64,000 bases of DNA from Armatimonadota bacterium (GTDB lineage: Bacteria; Armatimonadota; UBA5829; DTJY01): positions 190,061-254,060 of the forward strand of contig JARYMF010000003.1 in the NCBI GenBank assembly GCA_029907255.1, in the 5' to 3' direction. The notes beneath the pieces are model-generated. The model made no database searches and was not told the DNA's origin. It saw only the letters and a list, made by a program, of their open reading frames with translations. This document shows, piece by piece, positions 37,010-46,885 of the stretch (the stretch's first letter is position 1; every line of letters begins with the position of its first letter). The position numbers and the translations under genes are program-made.

Positions 37010-39232
37010 TTAGTAATAAAATTCTCCCATACTCGGGTCGATAGCCTGGCCATACTGACCAATGCCAAATCTCTCCTTGAATGGAAATGCCTTAATGCGA
37101 AAATCGAGTCTAATGCCGCGGTCTTTACGAAAACCAACTTCATCTGTCCAAATCAAAGATGCCTCCCAGCAGTGTAGGTCTCTGGTCAGCTTAATACTTC
37201 GATAATCAAATTTCTTCTCAAAACCGTTCCATCCTATTAAGCCGCTAATTCGCCATTTGTTGCCCATTGGTATATCGAACACACTTCGAAGTAGCGCTAT
37301 TTTTCCGAGCTCAACATCATACCGACAACCTAGGTCTAGTGCCAAATTATCTGGTTGACCTAGCTGAATGCGAGTAACGAGATTACGCCACTTAGAAATA
37401 TTTAGATTATATCCCGCAGAAATAGAATAGCCGATTATGTCTTTCGGGCGGGCAGTCAGCCTTAGAGTCAAATCATGCCAAGGATACTGCCGCTGACGAA
37501 AATCGTAACCTGTTGCTAAACTCCATCTAAGCTCCTCATCATCCTCATAATCCATAACTAACCTGAGGTAGTTGTAGTTGCCAGAATAGTCAAATCTAAA
37601 TGGACTATACCCTTCAGGATCTTGGTAGTTGTATGCTAACCTAGTTTTAAAATAATCGCTGAACCTAGTCGTCAGGATAGCATTAGTTCTCAAAACGTAC
37701 TGCGCCATATCACTAGCGTAGAAAGCCTGTCGAAACCCAGCGGATATATTTAATTCATTCTTTCCAAAGTCATACGACTTGCCAAGTATATCCATCTCAA
37801 ACATAAAGCGGTCGCTTGTAACGCCCGATGGTTCCTCGTGATATCTCCCTGTGGTGAACCTAAGCCTTGCTGGAAATGGCAACTTCATACCGCCACGGTA
37901 TGTGTCTGTTTCGACCGAAATTTCAGGCAGTCGGTCAAGACTGCTGTAGAACTGGTCTCCGGTGAATTCGTCACCATCAAGATCAAAGCGCTTGCTTGCA
38001 ACCAAGGAAGCCGAAAATTTATGGTCATCAAAGCGCAGGTCAAAGCCTGATTCCATCTCACGATCAGCAATTCCCTGGAAGCTTGATGACTTGTACGTAC
38101 GAAGATCGGTCGAAAACTGCCCGCTGAGCTTATTTGAAAACCTTCGGTCATGTCGAAATGAGATTGTATCTGACGAGTAATTTCCATACCCACTGCTCAT
38201 GTTTCGTCGGATTGAAAGCGAAGTGCTCGACACATTTTCAAAATGACTAAAGGTTGCATTGTAATCCTGTGAGGTTGTACCGGGGAAGTAGAGATAATTG
38301 TTCTGCCGATAGTCACCGGTAAAATTAAAATTAACCGATCCAAGCTTCTGCTGATGTTGAATTCGGCCTGAAAGGTTGTTGGCATCCACTGTTTTGTCGA
38401 ATAGATAATAAAGAGAAATTAGACCAGTGGTATCGGCTGTTTGGTACGAATGTTCGATGCCTGTGCCGATTCCCCGCTTTGACATAATATCTAACTTCAG
38501 AAAGCCTTGGGCATTTTCTGTTGCAGTATATGCATACGCGCCTTTAAGAAACATGCCCTCTTCGGCGCTAGACCCCACTTGCGGCACAAAACTTTCACCA
38601 AAGCCTTTTATAGGAATTACAAGCGAGTTCAAAGTGAAAATTCGCTTATTCCATCCAACAAAAGAAACTTTACGAGCTACTATCTTATTGCCTGGGTATA
38701 TTGCCAACTCTTGTGCGCTAATACTGTAGTGAGGTTGCTGAAGATCGCAAGTGGTAAATGACCCATTGCCCACAAAAAGGTTTTCATTATGACTGCTTAG
38801 GACTAAGCTATGGATAAATGCAGAACCCTGGAGATTGCCTTGAAGCGAACCTGGTTCGAGTTTACTGCTAGCCTTTTCAATTCTCCAATCCTTGGTCTTC
38901 ATATTTAGCGTTAGAAGTTCGCCTTGAGCGTTATACTCGCCCGTCGAGATTTTTACATTTCCTTTGAATATAGCAATATTGGTCTCTAAATCAGCTTCAG
39001 CCTCGTCTGAGGTAATCTTAAAGTTTTTGTATGAAGCCTCTACGCCTCCTGACGCTACCACTTTTTTCTCTGGATACCAACGGGTAATCCCCGCCGACAA
39101 CGAGATTGCATCTTCATCCTCAGTAAACGCCGGTGAAGCCAATGCGCAACTAATAAATAGCAAAAGCAGAAAATAAAGCTGCTCTCGATAAGGGGCTTTC
39201 TTAAATTTGAAAAAAACCGAGAAACTCTTCAT
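37010..39232 (-). CDS. LptD/OstA-like outer-membrane protein
   Basis: 740 residues. A signal peptide ends near ALASPAF; residues about 45-170 are an OstA/LptA-like beta-jellyroll (KVVASGGVEASYKNFKITSDEAEADLE, then IAIFKGNVKIS), and the remaining 550 residues form a long beta-barrel with alternating aromatic strands ending in FYY. This is the layout of LptD, which inserts lipopolysaccharide into the outer membrane. It lacks the paired cysteines typical of proteobacterial LptD and may be one of the diverged forms. It starts 52 bases from the end of the LptF/G-like gene. Confidence 0.8.
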   Translation of the reverse strand: MKSFSVFFKFKKAPYREQLYFLLLLFISCALASPAFTEDEDAISLSAGITRWYPEKKVVASGGVEASYKNFKITSDEAEADLETNIAIFKGNVKISTGEYNAQGELLTLNMKTKDWRIEKASSKLEPGSLQGNLQGSAFIHSLVLSSHNENLFVGNGSFTTCDLQQPHYSISAQELAIYPGNKIVARKVSFVGWNKRIFTLNSLVIPIKGFGESFVPQVGSSAEEGMFLKGAYAYTATENAQGFLKLDIMSKRGIGTGIEHSYQTADTTGLISLYYLFDKTVDANNLSGRIQHQQKLGSVNFNFTGDYRQNNYLYFPGTTSQDYNATFSHFENVSSTSLSIRRNMSSGYGNYSSDTISFRHDRRFSNKLSGQFSTDLRTYKSSSFQGIADREMESGFDLRFDDHKFSASLVASKRFDLDGDEFTGDQFYSSLDRLPEISVETDTYRGGMKLPFPARLRFTTGRYHEEPSGVTSDRFMFEMDILGKSYDFGKNELNISAGFRQAFYASDMAQYVLRTNAILTTRFSDYFKTRLAYNYQDPEGYSPFRFDYSGNYNYLRLVMDYEDDEELRWSLATGYDFRQRQYPWHDLTLRLTARPKDIIGYSISAGYNLNISKWRNLVTRIQLGQPDNLALDLGCRYDVELGKIALLRSVFDIPMGNKWRISGLIGWNGFEKKFDYRSIKLTRDLHCWEASLIWTDEVGFRKDRGIRLDFRIKAFPFKERFGIGQYGQAIDPSMGEFYY

Positions 39233-39284
39233 GTGAAAAACGTTTGTATGAGGATATTATCAGTATTACTAGAGAAGAAACGCT

Positions 39285-40364
39285 TCACTCTTCCCGCCAA
39301 ATTAGGTAGATGCCAATTAATCCAAAGATTATATTTTGTGACCATCCAGCAAGCACAGGATGAACCATTCCACCTATTCCAAGCGCCTTACCAAGCCATA
39401 TGTTATTTTGATAAAGGAACATAATAATAATCCCAAGTAGGATACCAGAATAACTTCCAGAACGAGCAAACTTTAAACTCAAAGGAGCCGCGCAAAGTGC
39501 AAAAATCAAGCATGAGAAAGGAATCGAAAGCTTAAAGTGCAAGTTTACTTGCATTTCGTTTGCTTGCCTACCAGTTTGCGAAAATAATGCAACTTGCCTT
39601 CGAAGGTCACGAAAGCTCATTTCTTCGGGAGTATATTGGCTTTCCCAAAAGTCGCTAAACGGCCGCTTCAAATTCAAGCATACTTCTCGAAATTTTGTCT
39701 CATATTCTGTAAAGCCATCGGGACCTATTTTGCGAAGTACACCATCGTGCAGAGTCCACAAATTATCTTTATTTGTCGCCCACGACGCCGTCATTAGCAT
39801 TGGATACCCACCAACAACTGGAGTCTCATAAACCATAACATTGCGTAGAATTACCTGCGATTGACTTGGTCGCTCAACTTTTTGCACATAGAAATAATAA
39901 TTCTCGGAATTGAAAAAGACGTTATCTTGAATTAAGGGCGCATTTTGGAGTCCCCAAATCATGCGTACAATTCGCTGCGCCTCCCTATTTGCCCATGGGG
40001 TTACAGTTTCGCCAAACCAAAACGCAACCAAGCTAGTAACAAAACCAACCGCTAGTATAGGCAAGAATATTCGCCTGAGCGGCGTGCCTGTCATGCGAAT
40101 CGCAGTTATCTCACTGTCGCGGCCAAGACGGTTTACGGAAAGTGAAGTGGCGAAAAGGGTAGCAAGAGGCAGTACAATTCCGATAACCCACGGCAGTTGG
40201 AATGCTACCAAGCGCAAAACCAACCCCAATGGTACTCGCTTCCCAACAATAAAGTCGAGGTTGTCATAGATAACCCGTCCGATCAGCAGTACAATAAACG
40301 CAAATATGCTGACCATAAACGGAGCTAGCATCTCTTTTAGGATGTAGCGGTCTAGTGTTTTCAT
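39285..40364 (-). CDS. LptF/LptG-family lipopolysaccharide export permease
   Basis: About 359 residues from the ATG at 40364 (frame open to 40433 with a poor leader). The start MKTLDRYILKEMLAPFMVSIF is the family signature; six membrane segments in a 3+3 pattern flank a periplasmic jellyroll (about residues 130-250). The family works as a pair with LptB to extract lipopolysaccharide. Only one permease gene is present, as in some other phyla, where it may homodimerise or pair elsewhere. It precedes the LptD-like gene on the same strand. Confidence 0.9.
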   Translation of the reverse strand: MKTLDRYILKEMLAPFMVSIFAFIVLLIGRVIYDNLDFIVGKRVPLGLVLRLVAFQLPWVIGIVLPLATLFATSLSVNRLGRDSEITAIRMTGTPLRRIFLPILAVGFVTSLVAFWFGETVTPWANREAQRIVRMIWGLQNAPLIQDNVFFNSENYYFYVQKVERPSQSQVILRNVMVYETPVVGGYPMLMTASWATNKDNLWTLHDGVLRKIGPDGFTEYETKFREVCLNLKRPFSDFWESQYTPEEMSFRDLRRQVALFSQTGRQANEMQVNLHFKLSIPFSCLIFALCAAPLSLKFARSGSYSGILLGIIIMFLYQNNIWLGKALGIGGMVHPVLAGWSQNIIFGLIGIYLIWREE

Positions 40365-40515
40365 TATTACTCTAATATACTTACTGCTAAACCTAAAGCT
40401 GCAAGAGGAATTATAGCATGGGAGGCAAAACACGGCAAACGTGTTTCTTTTTCATTTTGGGTGATGATATTTAAACGAAAAATCTTGTGTCAAAATCCTA
40501 CAAGATTATAAACCA

Positions 40516-41634
40516 TCAAAGTTTGCCTTCGAGTAATTTTCGTTTGGCATTCATATAATCGCAGAAGTTCTGCCAAGAAACATCAGGAGGTACAGTATGG
40601 TCAACAGTGGGGATGTAACCACCTTCTTCAATTAGTGGGAGGAGTTCACGAAGATGTTCTTCAATTGCAGACTTACCCTTCGGAAGCACTCGCTTGTCCA
40701 CCCCGCCCGATAAACGAAGTGACCGGCCATACTTCGCCCTCAAGCAAACTGGATTCATGCCAGCTGCACGTTCGAGTGGCCAAACCATATCAATTCCTGC
40801 ATCCATAAGCAAAGGAATCAGCGGCTCAAAGTTTCCATCGCTATCCAATATGACATAACGAGTGCCCTTAGATTTGAAGAACTCAACAAGCCTCTTCATT
40901 GGCTTAAAAATATACTTTTTGAACGTCTCTGGTCCAATGAGCGGCCCACCTTTGCCAGCAAAGTCTTCATTTAAATTAAAATACTCCACATCAATTTCTT
41001 CGAGTATTGGGCGCGCAACTTCTATTGTAAAATCAGCGTAAGTCTCCATCATCTCATGGCAAAGCTTTGGCTGGTCGTACCATGCATATGAAAGGTTTTC
41101 TGTCCCCATCCACTCCCGCGCCCGCCAGTAAAAGCCATCCGCTTGGCAATTGCGGCCTAGCACTAATACGTAATCACGAGAGCGCCAACGCAGGATATTT
41201 TGTCTCCAATCTTGCGGATATCGCGAAGGGTCGCGAGGGTCATAGCGTTTTTTAAGCTGACGAAAATCATCCAATGTTTTCACAGGAAATTCGATATATG
41301 TATCCATGCACATCCGACTTGTGCCAATACTCCCTTCGACCAATGCCCGAGTTATTATGCCAAGCTGATTTCGAACAACCTCGTATCGCTCTGTTCTCTC
41401 CAATACCTCGACTTCGAAAAGCGGAATCATGTCGAAGTTCAACGAAATAAACTCGCGTCTGTCAAAACCAAAATACGGCTCGCCCGCAAACCAGTCAAAT
41501 TTCAGTTCATCTCTCGGCATTCCCTCGGACTGCCATCTCTCAATCGTCTGAGGCCAAACGCCAAGTTCGTGGTTTGGCACCCTATCAACCGGTTGATACT
41601 CCATTATCCCCAAAAAGCGTTCTAGATCCGTCAT
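40516..41634 (-). CDS. Uroporphyrinogen-decarboxylase-like (URO-D) methyltransferase family protein
   Basis: 372 residues of the URO-D barrel: ERFLGIMEYQPVDRVPNHELG, YFNLNEDFAGKGGPLIGPETF, VILDSDGNFEPLIPLLMDAG, then PLERAAGMNP and LRLSGGVDKRVL. In this family the non-heme members (MtaA, MtbA, CmuA-like) transfer methyl groups to corrinoids; the true heme enzyme is about 350 residues and has a different arginine-rich start, so a methyltransferase-type role is more likely. Its substrate is unknown. A TGTTGT/ACAACA palindrome lies 29 bases before the start. Confidence 0.83.
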   Translation of the reverse strand: MTDLERFLGIMEYQPVDRVPNHELGVWPQTIERWQSEGMPRDELKFDWFAGEPYFGFDRREFISLNFDMIPLFEVEVLERTERYEVVRNQLGIITRALVEGSIGTSRMCMDTYIEFPVKTLDDFRQLKKRYDPRDPSRYPQDWRQNILRWRSRDYVLVLGRNCQADGFYWRAREWMGTENLSYAWYDQPKLCHEMMETYADFTIEVARPILEEIDVEYFNLNEDFAGKGGPLIGPETFKKYIFKPMKRLVEFFKSKGTRYVILDSDGNFEPLIPLLMDAGIDMVWPLERAAGMNPVCLRAKYGRSLRLSGGVDKRVLPKGKSAIEEHLRELLPLIEEGGYIPTVDHTVPPDVSWQNFCDYMNAKRKLLEGKL

Positions 41635-41662
41635 TAGTAAGCACCGTCTTAGTTAAGTCCTA

Positions 41663-41680
41663 TGTTGTCTTTATACAACA
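41663..41680. promoter_or_regulatory. Palindromic operator candidate upstream of the URO-D-like gene
   Basis: TGTTGT at 41663-41668 and ACAACA at 41675-41680 form a perfect six-base dyad around CTTTAT, 29 bases before the start of the leftward gene. No regulator gene is adjacent. Confidence 0.35.
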
Positions 41681-41789
41681 CAGATTGTCGAAGTCGGAAG
41701 GATAAATTACTTCAATCGAAGACGTTCTGTGAATGATATTTTTAATCGGCTTTTGACGATTCTTTCCGAACCATCAAAGCTAGTTCAGT

Positions 41790-43781
41790 TTAATCTCCAG
41801 CGTCTTTTATTTCCTTGAAACCAAGGGCGAACGCAGGGGATTCCTTTTTAAGTCGAAAGTCGTGTTTTTCGGGATTCATGAAAAGTGGGTCAGCGATAAT
41901 AGAATGCACATCCAAACCGCGTTCCTTCCAGTCTTTGGGGAATTCAACCGGTTTCCCACTTGCATTCCAATAAACGTTCTTATCAAATTGGAAACTTCCA
42001 TCCTTCATGTTGCCGGCAAATAAATTGCCCTCCGTCCAATAGACAATATTATTCTCAAAAATAAAGGAGATGTGTCCCTCTGCCCGCGTGCGCTGAATTT
42101 GCGCTTCTTTTCCAAATGCAAAAATGTTATTTCGAACAACATTCTCTCTACCATAGTGCTGATGAAACCCAGCGCTTTTACAATTGTAAACTATGTTGCA
42201 CTCTGCTATGATGCCGGTGCTTCCTTCGTCGAAATAAATTCCCCATCCGCCATAACTATAGGAGACAACATCATGAATCAGGTTATTACGAAGGACAGTC
42301 CCTGGCGAAACTCCTAGCGTATATATACCACCCATATCACTTAGGAGGCCCTTGCCAAGATCATGTATATGGTTGTGTTCTATAATATTTCCGACCGCAA
42401 GGCTTGGACCATAACCCCAGGTCCAACCAACAGATATGCCTGAGTAGTTTAAGTCATGTATGTGATTATAGGCAATGCGATTGTTTCCACTACCGCCAAT
42501 CCAAACGCCAACCGCACAAAGGTATGTTTTCCCCAAGTCATGGATATGGTTGTTCAATATCTCATTATTTTCTGTTTTCTGTGAATCTTTCAAATTGTTG
42601 GTTGGCAAACCTATCTTTATCCCGCCAGCACCCATATCATAGATATGGCAATCAGCAACTTTATTATTCTTGCAGCCGCTACCAAAATGGATGGCATATT
42701 TACCTAAATGGGTAAACTCGCAGTCGAGTATCTCGCATGATTGTGCGCCATTTGCTACTAGAACTGCGCCAACAGAATACTCCGCCTGGATAGGGATATG
42801 CCCTTGTGCTGGCAGGTGCCATCCTGTATATTGAAAGCTCAATCCACGAAAGACTAAATTATTAACCCATTTCTGATTTTCAACATCGCCATCAATTATC
42901 ACAAGCTCTTCGAGAATAGGGGCAATAACCTTAACTTTCGACATACTCTCGCCAGGAAGCGGATAGTAATAAAGTATTCCCTCCTTTTGGTCAAGATACC
43001 ACTCGCCAGGCTCGTCCAAAGCTTCGTAAACATTCTCTATATAAAAGCGATTAGAACCTTGCCCCCATGCACCAAAGGGCCAATTGTTTGAACCTGTAAA
43101 AGTAACTGTTCGCGTCTGCTCATCTATGCTAGCAATCCGTAACCTAAGCTCGTCCCAAGCGTTAAAAACAATGACCTCAACGTCATCCAGGTTCTTCCAT
43201 GGTTTAATACTCCCCTCGGGGTAAATAAATGCATCCTTCACTTCAGGCGAGATGGGCTTTTCAATGTGAAAGAAACCCTCTCTAGGAAGTCGAGGACGCC
43301 TACGTCGCTCGCCATTAACATATAAGTCCCTGAAAGACCATCTACCCGCCTTAACGTCCGCTAATTCAACTTTCCATAATTTTTCTTTCACCTTCTTCCA
43401 ACCTGTAATCTGCCTTCCTCCACTCAACACCGGCTTTTCGCCAGGATAAGCGGCGTAGATTGTGTTAGAATCTTCTGGTTTGAAAACAAGAGGCTTGTCT
43501 AAACAGTAAGTGCCGCCCCGAATCATTATCTTAACTGAGCATTTCGGGTCCTTTTTCTTTTTTAGTGCTCGAGCGGCTTTTTGGGCATGCTCAATTGAAG
43601 CAAATGGCCCATCAGTGTGCATATCATTTGGCGCAGGAAAGGTCCCGGACCACAAATCGTTGCCACATGTGGAAACATAAAAATCAGCTTTCGGCACAGC
43701 AGACGTCTTGCTAGCCATCATTAACCCCCCAAACATAAATACTCCAAGAAAGAAAAATAATCCAAACAAGCGCTTGTCCAA
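41790..43781 (-). CDS. Secreted right-handed parallel beta-helix protein
   Basis: 663 residues from a TTG preceded by GGAGG. A signal peptide (DKRLFGLFFFLGVFMFGGLM) is followed by FYVSTCGNDLWSGTFPAPN, typical of polysaccharide-lyase-like helices. Residues about 340-600 carry repeated rungs of Asn/Gly-rich strands: NNEILNNHIHDLGKTY, NRIAYNHIHDLNYSGISVGW, IEHNHIHDLGKGLLS and IIAECNIVYN. Right-handed beta-helix proteins of this kind (PbH1 repeats) are lyases, hydrolases or epimerases acting on polysaccharides. Catalytic residues cannot be assigned by eye. Confidence 0.82.
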   Translation of the reverse strand: MDKRLFGLFFFLGVFMFGGLMMASKTSAVPKADFYVSTCGNDLWSGTFPAPNDMHTDGPFASIEHAQKAARALKKKKDPKCSVKIMIRGGTYCLDKPLVFKPEDSNTIYAAYPGEKPVLSGGRQITGWKKVKEKLWKVELADVKAGRWSFRDLYVNGERRRRPRLPREGFFHIEKPISPEVKDAFIYPEGSIKPWKNLDDVEVIVFNAWDELRLRIASIDEQTRTVTFTGSNNWPFGAWGQGSNRFYIENVYEALDEPGEWYLDQKEGILYYYPLPGESMSKVKVIAPILEELVIIDGDVENQKWVNNLVFRGLSFQYTGWHLPAQGHIPIQAEYSVGAVLVANGAQSCEILDCEFTHLGKYAIHFGSGCKNNKVADCHIYDMGAGGIKIGLPTNNLKDSQKTENNEILNNHIHDLGKTYLCAVGVWIGGSGNNRIAYNHIHDLNYSGISVGWTWGYGPSLAVGNIIEHNHIHDLGKGLLSDMGGIYTLGVSPGTVLRNNLIHDVVSYSYGGWGIYFDEGSTGIIAECNIVYNCKSAGFHQHYGRENVVRNNIFAFGKEAQIQRTRAEGHISFIFENNIVYWTEGNLFAGNMKDGSFQFDKNVYWNASGKPVEFPKDWKERGLDVHSIIADPLFMNPEKHDFRLKKESPAFALGFKEIKDAGD

Positions 43782-43886
43782 TTAAACCTCCTAATATCCA
43801 ATTGAACATTCAATAATGGCGTATCACCTCTTAGGTTAAATGCAATTGTTTGCTGAAGACTTCACCCATGTGTTAAACTAATAGTC

Positions 43887-44690
43887 ATGCGAACATCATA
43901 TCATACACACTCACGTTGGAGCGATGGAGAAGGTGAGATAGCCGACTTTGTCCATTGGGCAAGCAAATTGGGACTAGACGAGCTAGGAATATCTGACCAT
44001 TGCGTTATACATCCAAACAATTCTCTAATTACCTGGAGCATCCCTCCAAACATGCTCGAAGTCTACGTCGAAGAGGTGCAAAAAGCTGCAAAAAAAGCAA
44101 CCAGCAACCTAACCGTCCGCTTGGGCATCGAGATGGACTATTTCCCTGAAACTGAAGATCTCATCCGCAGTGTGCTCGCCAAATATCCTTTCGACTATGC
44201 AATAGGGTCGGTTCACTTTTTTGGCGATTTTCCAATTGACGAAGCTGCTGAAAAGTGGGATACGCTAAATCAAGAACAGAGAAATGAAATAATACGTGGC
44301 TATTGGAAAAGCGTTAGAAAAATGGCGGAAAGCCGTTTATTTGACATTGCCGGGCATCTCGACCTAACAAAGAAATTTGGACACTATGCTTCGGTGGACC
44401 TTAGCAAGGAGATTTCGGCGACCTTGGACGCAATTGCCGACTCGGGAATGGTTGTTGAACTAAATACTTCCGGCTGGCACAGACCCTGCAAGGAACAATA
44501 CCCATCACTTTCAATTCTAAAAGGTTGCGTCAGTCGGGGGATTTCGGTTGTTGTAACGGCGGATGCACACTCACCCTTAGAATTAGTTAGAGACTTTGAT
44601 AAGGCATATGCACTCCTCCGAGAGGTTGGCTATACTGAAAAAGACCTAGAGCTTCGAATTATACGGAGAAACTTTTGTAAATTGAAGTAA
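43887..44690 (+). CDS. PHP-domain phosphatase, histidinol-phosphatase-like
   Basis: 267 residues. PHP metal motifs: SYHTHSRWSDGEGEI (two His), ELGISDHCVIHP (His), LGIEMDYF (Glu), AIGSVHFFGDF (His), DIAGHLDL (His) and VVVTADAHSP (Asp, His), all in the family order. Enzymes of the HisK type remove phosphate from L-histidinol phosphate in histidine synthesis; other PHP proteins use sugar phosphates, so the substrate is tentative. It starts alone, divergent from the beta-helix gene. Confidence 0.88.
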   Translation: MRTSYHTHSRWSDGEGEIADFVHWASKLGLDELGISDHCVIHPNNSLITWSIPPNMLEVYVEEVQKAAKKATSNLTVRLGIEMDYFPETEDLIRSVLAKYPFDYAIGSVHFFGDFPIDEAAEKWDTLNQEQRNEIIRGYWKSVRKMAESRLFDIAGHLDLTKKFGHYASVDLSKEISATLDAIADSGMVVELNTSGWHRPCKEQYPSLSILKGCVSRGISVVVTADAHSPLELVRDFDKAYALLREVGYTEKDLELRIIRRNFCKLK

Positions 44691-44736
44691 CTTATAATTT
44701 TGGGTTTGTAAAATAAGCCAGGTTTTGGAGGCCCTT

Positions 44737-45762
44737 ATGGCAGAAAAAGTTAGGATTGGAATGATTGGATGTGGAACCGTAGCCTGCTATGGACACATAC
44801 CCGCAATCTCAAACTGCGAAGAAATCGAGCTTGTTGCACTCTCTGACCTAAATCAAACAAGACTTGAGGAACTAGCTGAAAAGTACAAAGTCGCGGCTAT
44901 ATATACCGATTATCGAGACCTTCTTGCTCGCGATGACATCGACGCCGTCGGAGTTGCTGTCCCTCTCGACCAGCATCATCCTGTAGTGTTGGATGCCGCA
45001 GAAACAGGCAAGCATGTCTTATGCGAAAAGCCAATCGCACAAAGCGTTGAGCTTGCTGAAGAAATGATTCAAGCGATGGAAAAAGCTAAACGCCTTTTTG
45101 CCATCAATTTCGAGCTACGCCACACAGAACCAATGCCGCAGATGAAAGCATTACTTGACCAAGGCGTTATCGGTGAGCTAAAAGTAATTCGAGGAATTGG
45201 AAACTGGATGGGCGGCAGGTGGGCAGGGGAAGACCGCTATAGAATGTTGATAACCGTTGGATTGGGCCCAATTGTTGACTGTGGAATCCACCACTTTGAC
45301 CTTTGCCGGTGGTTTAGCAAATCAGAGTTTGCCGAAATTCATGCCATAGGCACACATATCGAGGATTACCCAAACCCCGACCATGTGATAGCTACAGGTA
45401 AAATGGACAATGGCGTATTGTTTATAATTGAGCAGGGTTGGGCGTATACGCATAATACGCCTGCGCATGAAGCTAATTTGCGGCACGACTTAATAGGAAC
45501 AGAAGGTTTGATAAGCTATGCAAACCTGCAGTGTAGCATCGAAGGCCAGGAGAATAGACGAGAGTTTAGCCTTTACAGCAAGAATGAATGCTTCCGCAAG
45601 ACAATTACTTCACCCGCAAAGGCTTTCGACAAGATGTACTCTCTATTCGCCAAGAGCATTAGACAAGGACATTTGATTGATTTGCCTTCGGGTTATGATG
45701 GCCTCCAAGCACTTAAGGCATCTTTAAAAGCATTGGAATTGGCTAAATGCAAATCAATTTAA
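44737..45762 (+). CDS. Gfo/Idh/MocA-family oxidoreductase
   Basis: About 341 residues from the ATG at 44737, whose GGAGG fits; an earlier in-frame TTG is less likely. RIGMIGCGTVACYGHIPAI gives the NAD-binding turn, CEKPIAQSVELAEEM the canonical EKP, and DCGIHHFDLCRWFSK the substrate histidines. All standard catalytic elements are present, unlike the 4500-5609 paralogue. Substrate unknown. Confidence 0.9.
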   Translation: MAEKVRIGMIGCGTVACYGHIPAISNCEEIELVALSDLNQTRLEELAEKYKVAAIYTDYRDLLARDDIDAVGVAVPLDQHHPVVLDAAETGKHVLCEKPIAQSVELAEEMIQAMEKAKRLFAINFELRHTEPMPQMKALLDQGVIGELKVIRGIGNWMGGRWAGEDRYRMLITVGLGPIVDCGIHHFDLCRWFSKSEFAEIHAIGTHIEDYPNPDHVIATGKMDNGVLFIIEQGWAYTHNTPAHEANLRHDLIGTEGLISYANLQCSIEGQENRREFSLYSKNECFRKTITSPAKAFDKMYSLFAKSIRQGHLIDLPSGYDGLQALKASLKALELAKCKSI

Positions 45763-45873
45763 GCGTTATATTGCTGTCGATAATAGCGAATTATTAGCAT
45801 TAGCCGCTCGCTATTCGTAGCCGCCCTCAGCTAAATGTTATTGAACATTACACTTTCCGAAAAATAATTGCAC

Positions 45874-46314
45874 TTACCTTGGCCATAATACTTGGTCCAG
45901 CCTTATCACTAGAACACCAAGCACAATAAGCACAGCGCCAATGATTTTCCCAGGTGTAATAGGTTCTTTGAGAAAGACGACAGCTACAGCGGCAGTTACA
46001 AGCGGATAAGTAGCCGCTATAGGCACAACCCATGCGGCTTCACCGGCTTTTAAAGCGTAATAATACACCAGCTGACCTATCAGTCCTGCCGCAAGTGCAC
46101 CAAGGATTATATACATTACAGAACGCCTATCAATTGTAACTAGTTCGCTCCAGCTACCTGACGCACCCAAGAACACCATTAATCCAACGGCTATTACAAT
46201 AGTCCTAATAGTTAAAGCAGCATGTGGAGTTGCTTTTTCCAAGCCCAGCTTATCAAGTACAGGCGTTATACCCCAAAGAATTGCGGTAAGCATTGCAAGC
46301 CAAAAAACTTTCAT
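45874..46314 (-). CDS. Half-size EamA/DMT-family transporter
   Basis: 146 residues with about five hydrophobic helices, one EamA repeat rather than the usual two: WLAMLTAILWGITPVLDKLGLE, LTIRTIVIAVGLMVF, YIILGALAAGLIGQLVYYYALK, VPIAATYPLVTAAVAVVFLKEP and IIGAVLIVLGVLVI. Half-size members work as dimers and move small metabolites. A large structured RNA lies upstream on the same strand (46437-46712), 123 bases before the start, so regulation by that RNA is possible. Confidence 0.85.
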   Translation of the reverse strand: MKVFWLAMLTAILWGITPVLDKLGLEKATPHAALTIRTIVIAVGLMVFLGASGSWSELVTIDRRSVMYIILGALAAGLIGQLVYYYALKAGEAAWVVPIAATYPLVTAAVAVVFLKEPITPGKIIGAVLIVLGVLVIRLDQVLWPR

Positions 46315-46436
46315 CTTATCTTCTCCCCCAAAAAGGAAACATAGAAAATTCTAGGCAGGTAAGAAGACGGTGTCAATGCAACTTTATGACTTGGGAGGTG
46401 TTAACATTCAATAATAAGCGCTTGCTTTTCACAGAT

Positions 46437-46712
46437 AAAAAATGCCAGGCCTTAGCACAGTCGCCGTTTAACTTACGCGACGCTCCTTGCCTCTTGATGC
46501 TATCGCGTAGGCAGGTGGCGGCGCTTTCGTATCACGACGTGCCCTTCGGTCTCCTTACCGCCCCGTATGGAGTTTCCTCCATACGGAGGTTAGGGTTCCC
46601 TACGGACAACCTTGCAGTCAGTTCCTGAGCCGTTTCCGGCCAGGTTCAAACTGCAAGGCTCGTGGTCTAGCCTGGCAAAACTCAAAGTACCGGGGGCACT
46701 TTCGGGTACACA
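46437..46712 (-). ncRNA. Large structured RNA of unrecognised class
   Basis: Transcribed leftward. The ends pair: GCCAGGC at 46676-46670 with GCCTGGC at 46450-46444, extended by TAG/CTA across a two-base bulge, and a run of six T follows (46442-46437). Inside are hairpins capped by GAAA tetraloops: CCGTATGGAG/CTCCATACGG (46586-46563), and CCTTGCAGT/ACTGCAAGG enclosing CCG-GAAA-CGG. A TACGCGA/TCGCGTA stem lies near 46473-46508, and GTGCCC at 46699-46694 can pair with GGGCAC at 46544-46539. It is not RNase P, SRP, tmRNA, 6S or a cobalamin switch: their conserved cores are absent. It could be a riboswitch for the EamA gene or an independent RNA. Confidence 0.6.
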
Positions 46713-46885
46713 AAATAAATACCCTACTGTAAAAAACTTAAACATCGGTCAAAAAAATTTTGCATGCATTTTTTATTAGGAAAATTTTAAGCAAGTAACA
46801 CGGTGTTTAAGGATAATGGTGGTTTGAGTAAAAGCGATAGTGGCATCCATTTGTCTACAGCGACTAATCCTGGAGGTTTGAAAAG

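Noticed and set aside
46641-46652. CAGGTTCAAACT, like a tRNA T-loop
   Set aside because: It lies in an internal loop of the structured RNA on the other strand; no cloverleaf forms.
46437-46712. RNase P, SRP, tmRNA, 6S or cobalamin riboswitch identity for the structured RNA
   Set aside because: GAGGAAAGTCC and AGAGGTGAAA (RNase P), GGAAGGAAGCAG (SRP), a tag frame with tRNA-like ends (tmRNA), a single long hairpin with a central bubble (6S) and the B12 box are all absent.
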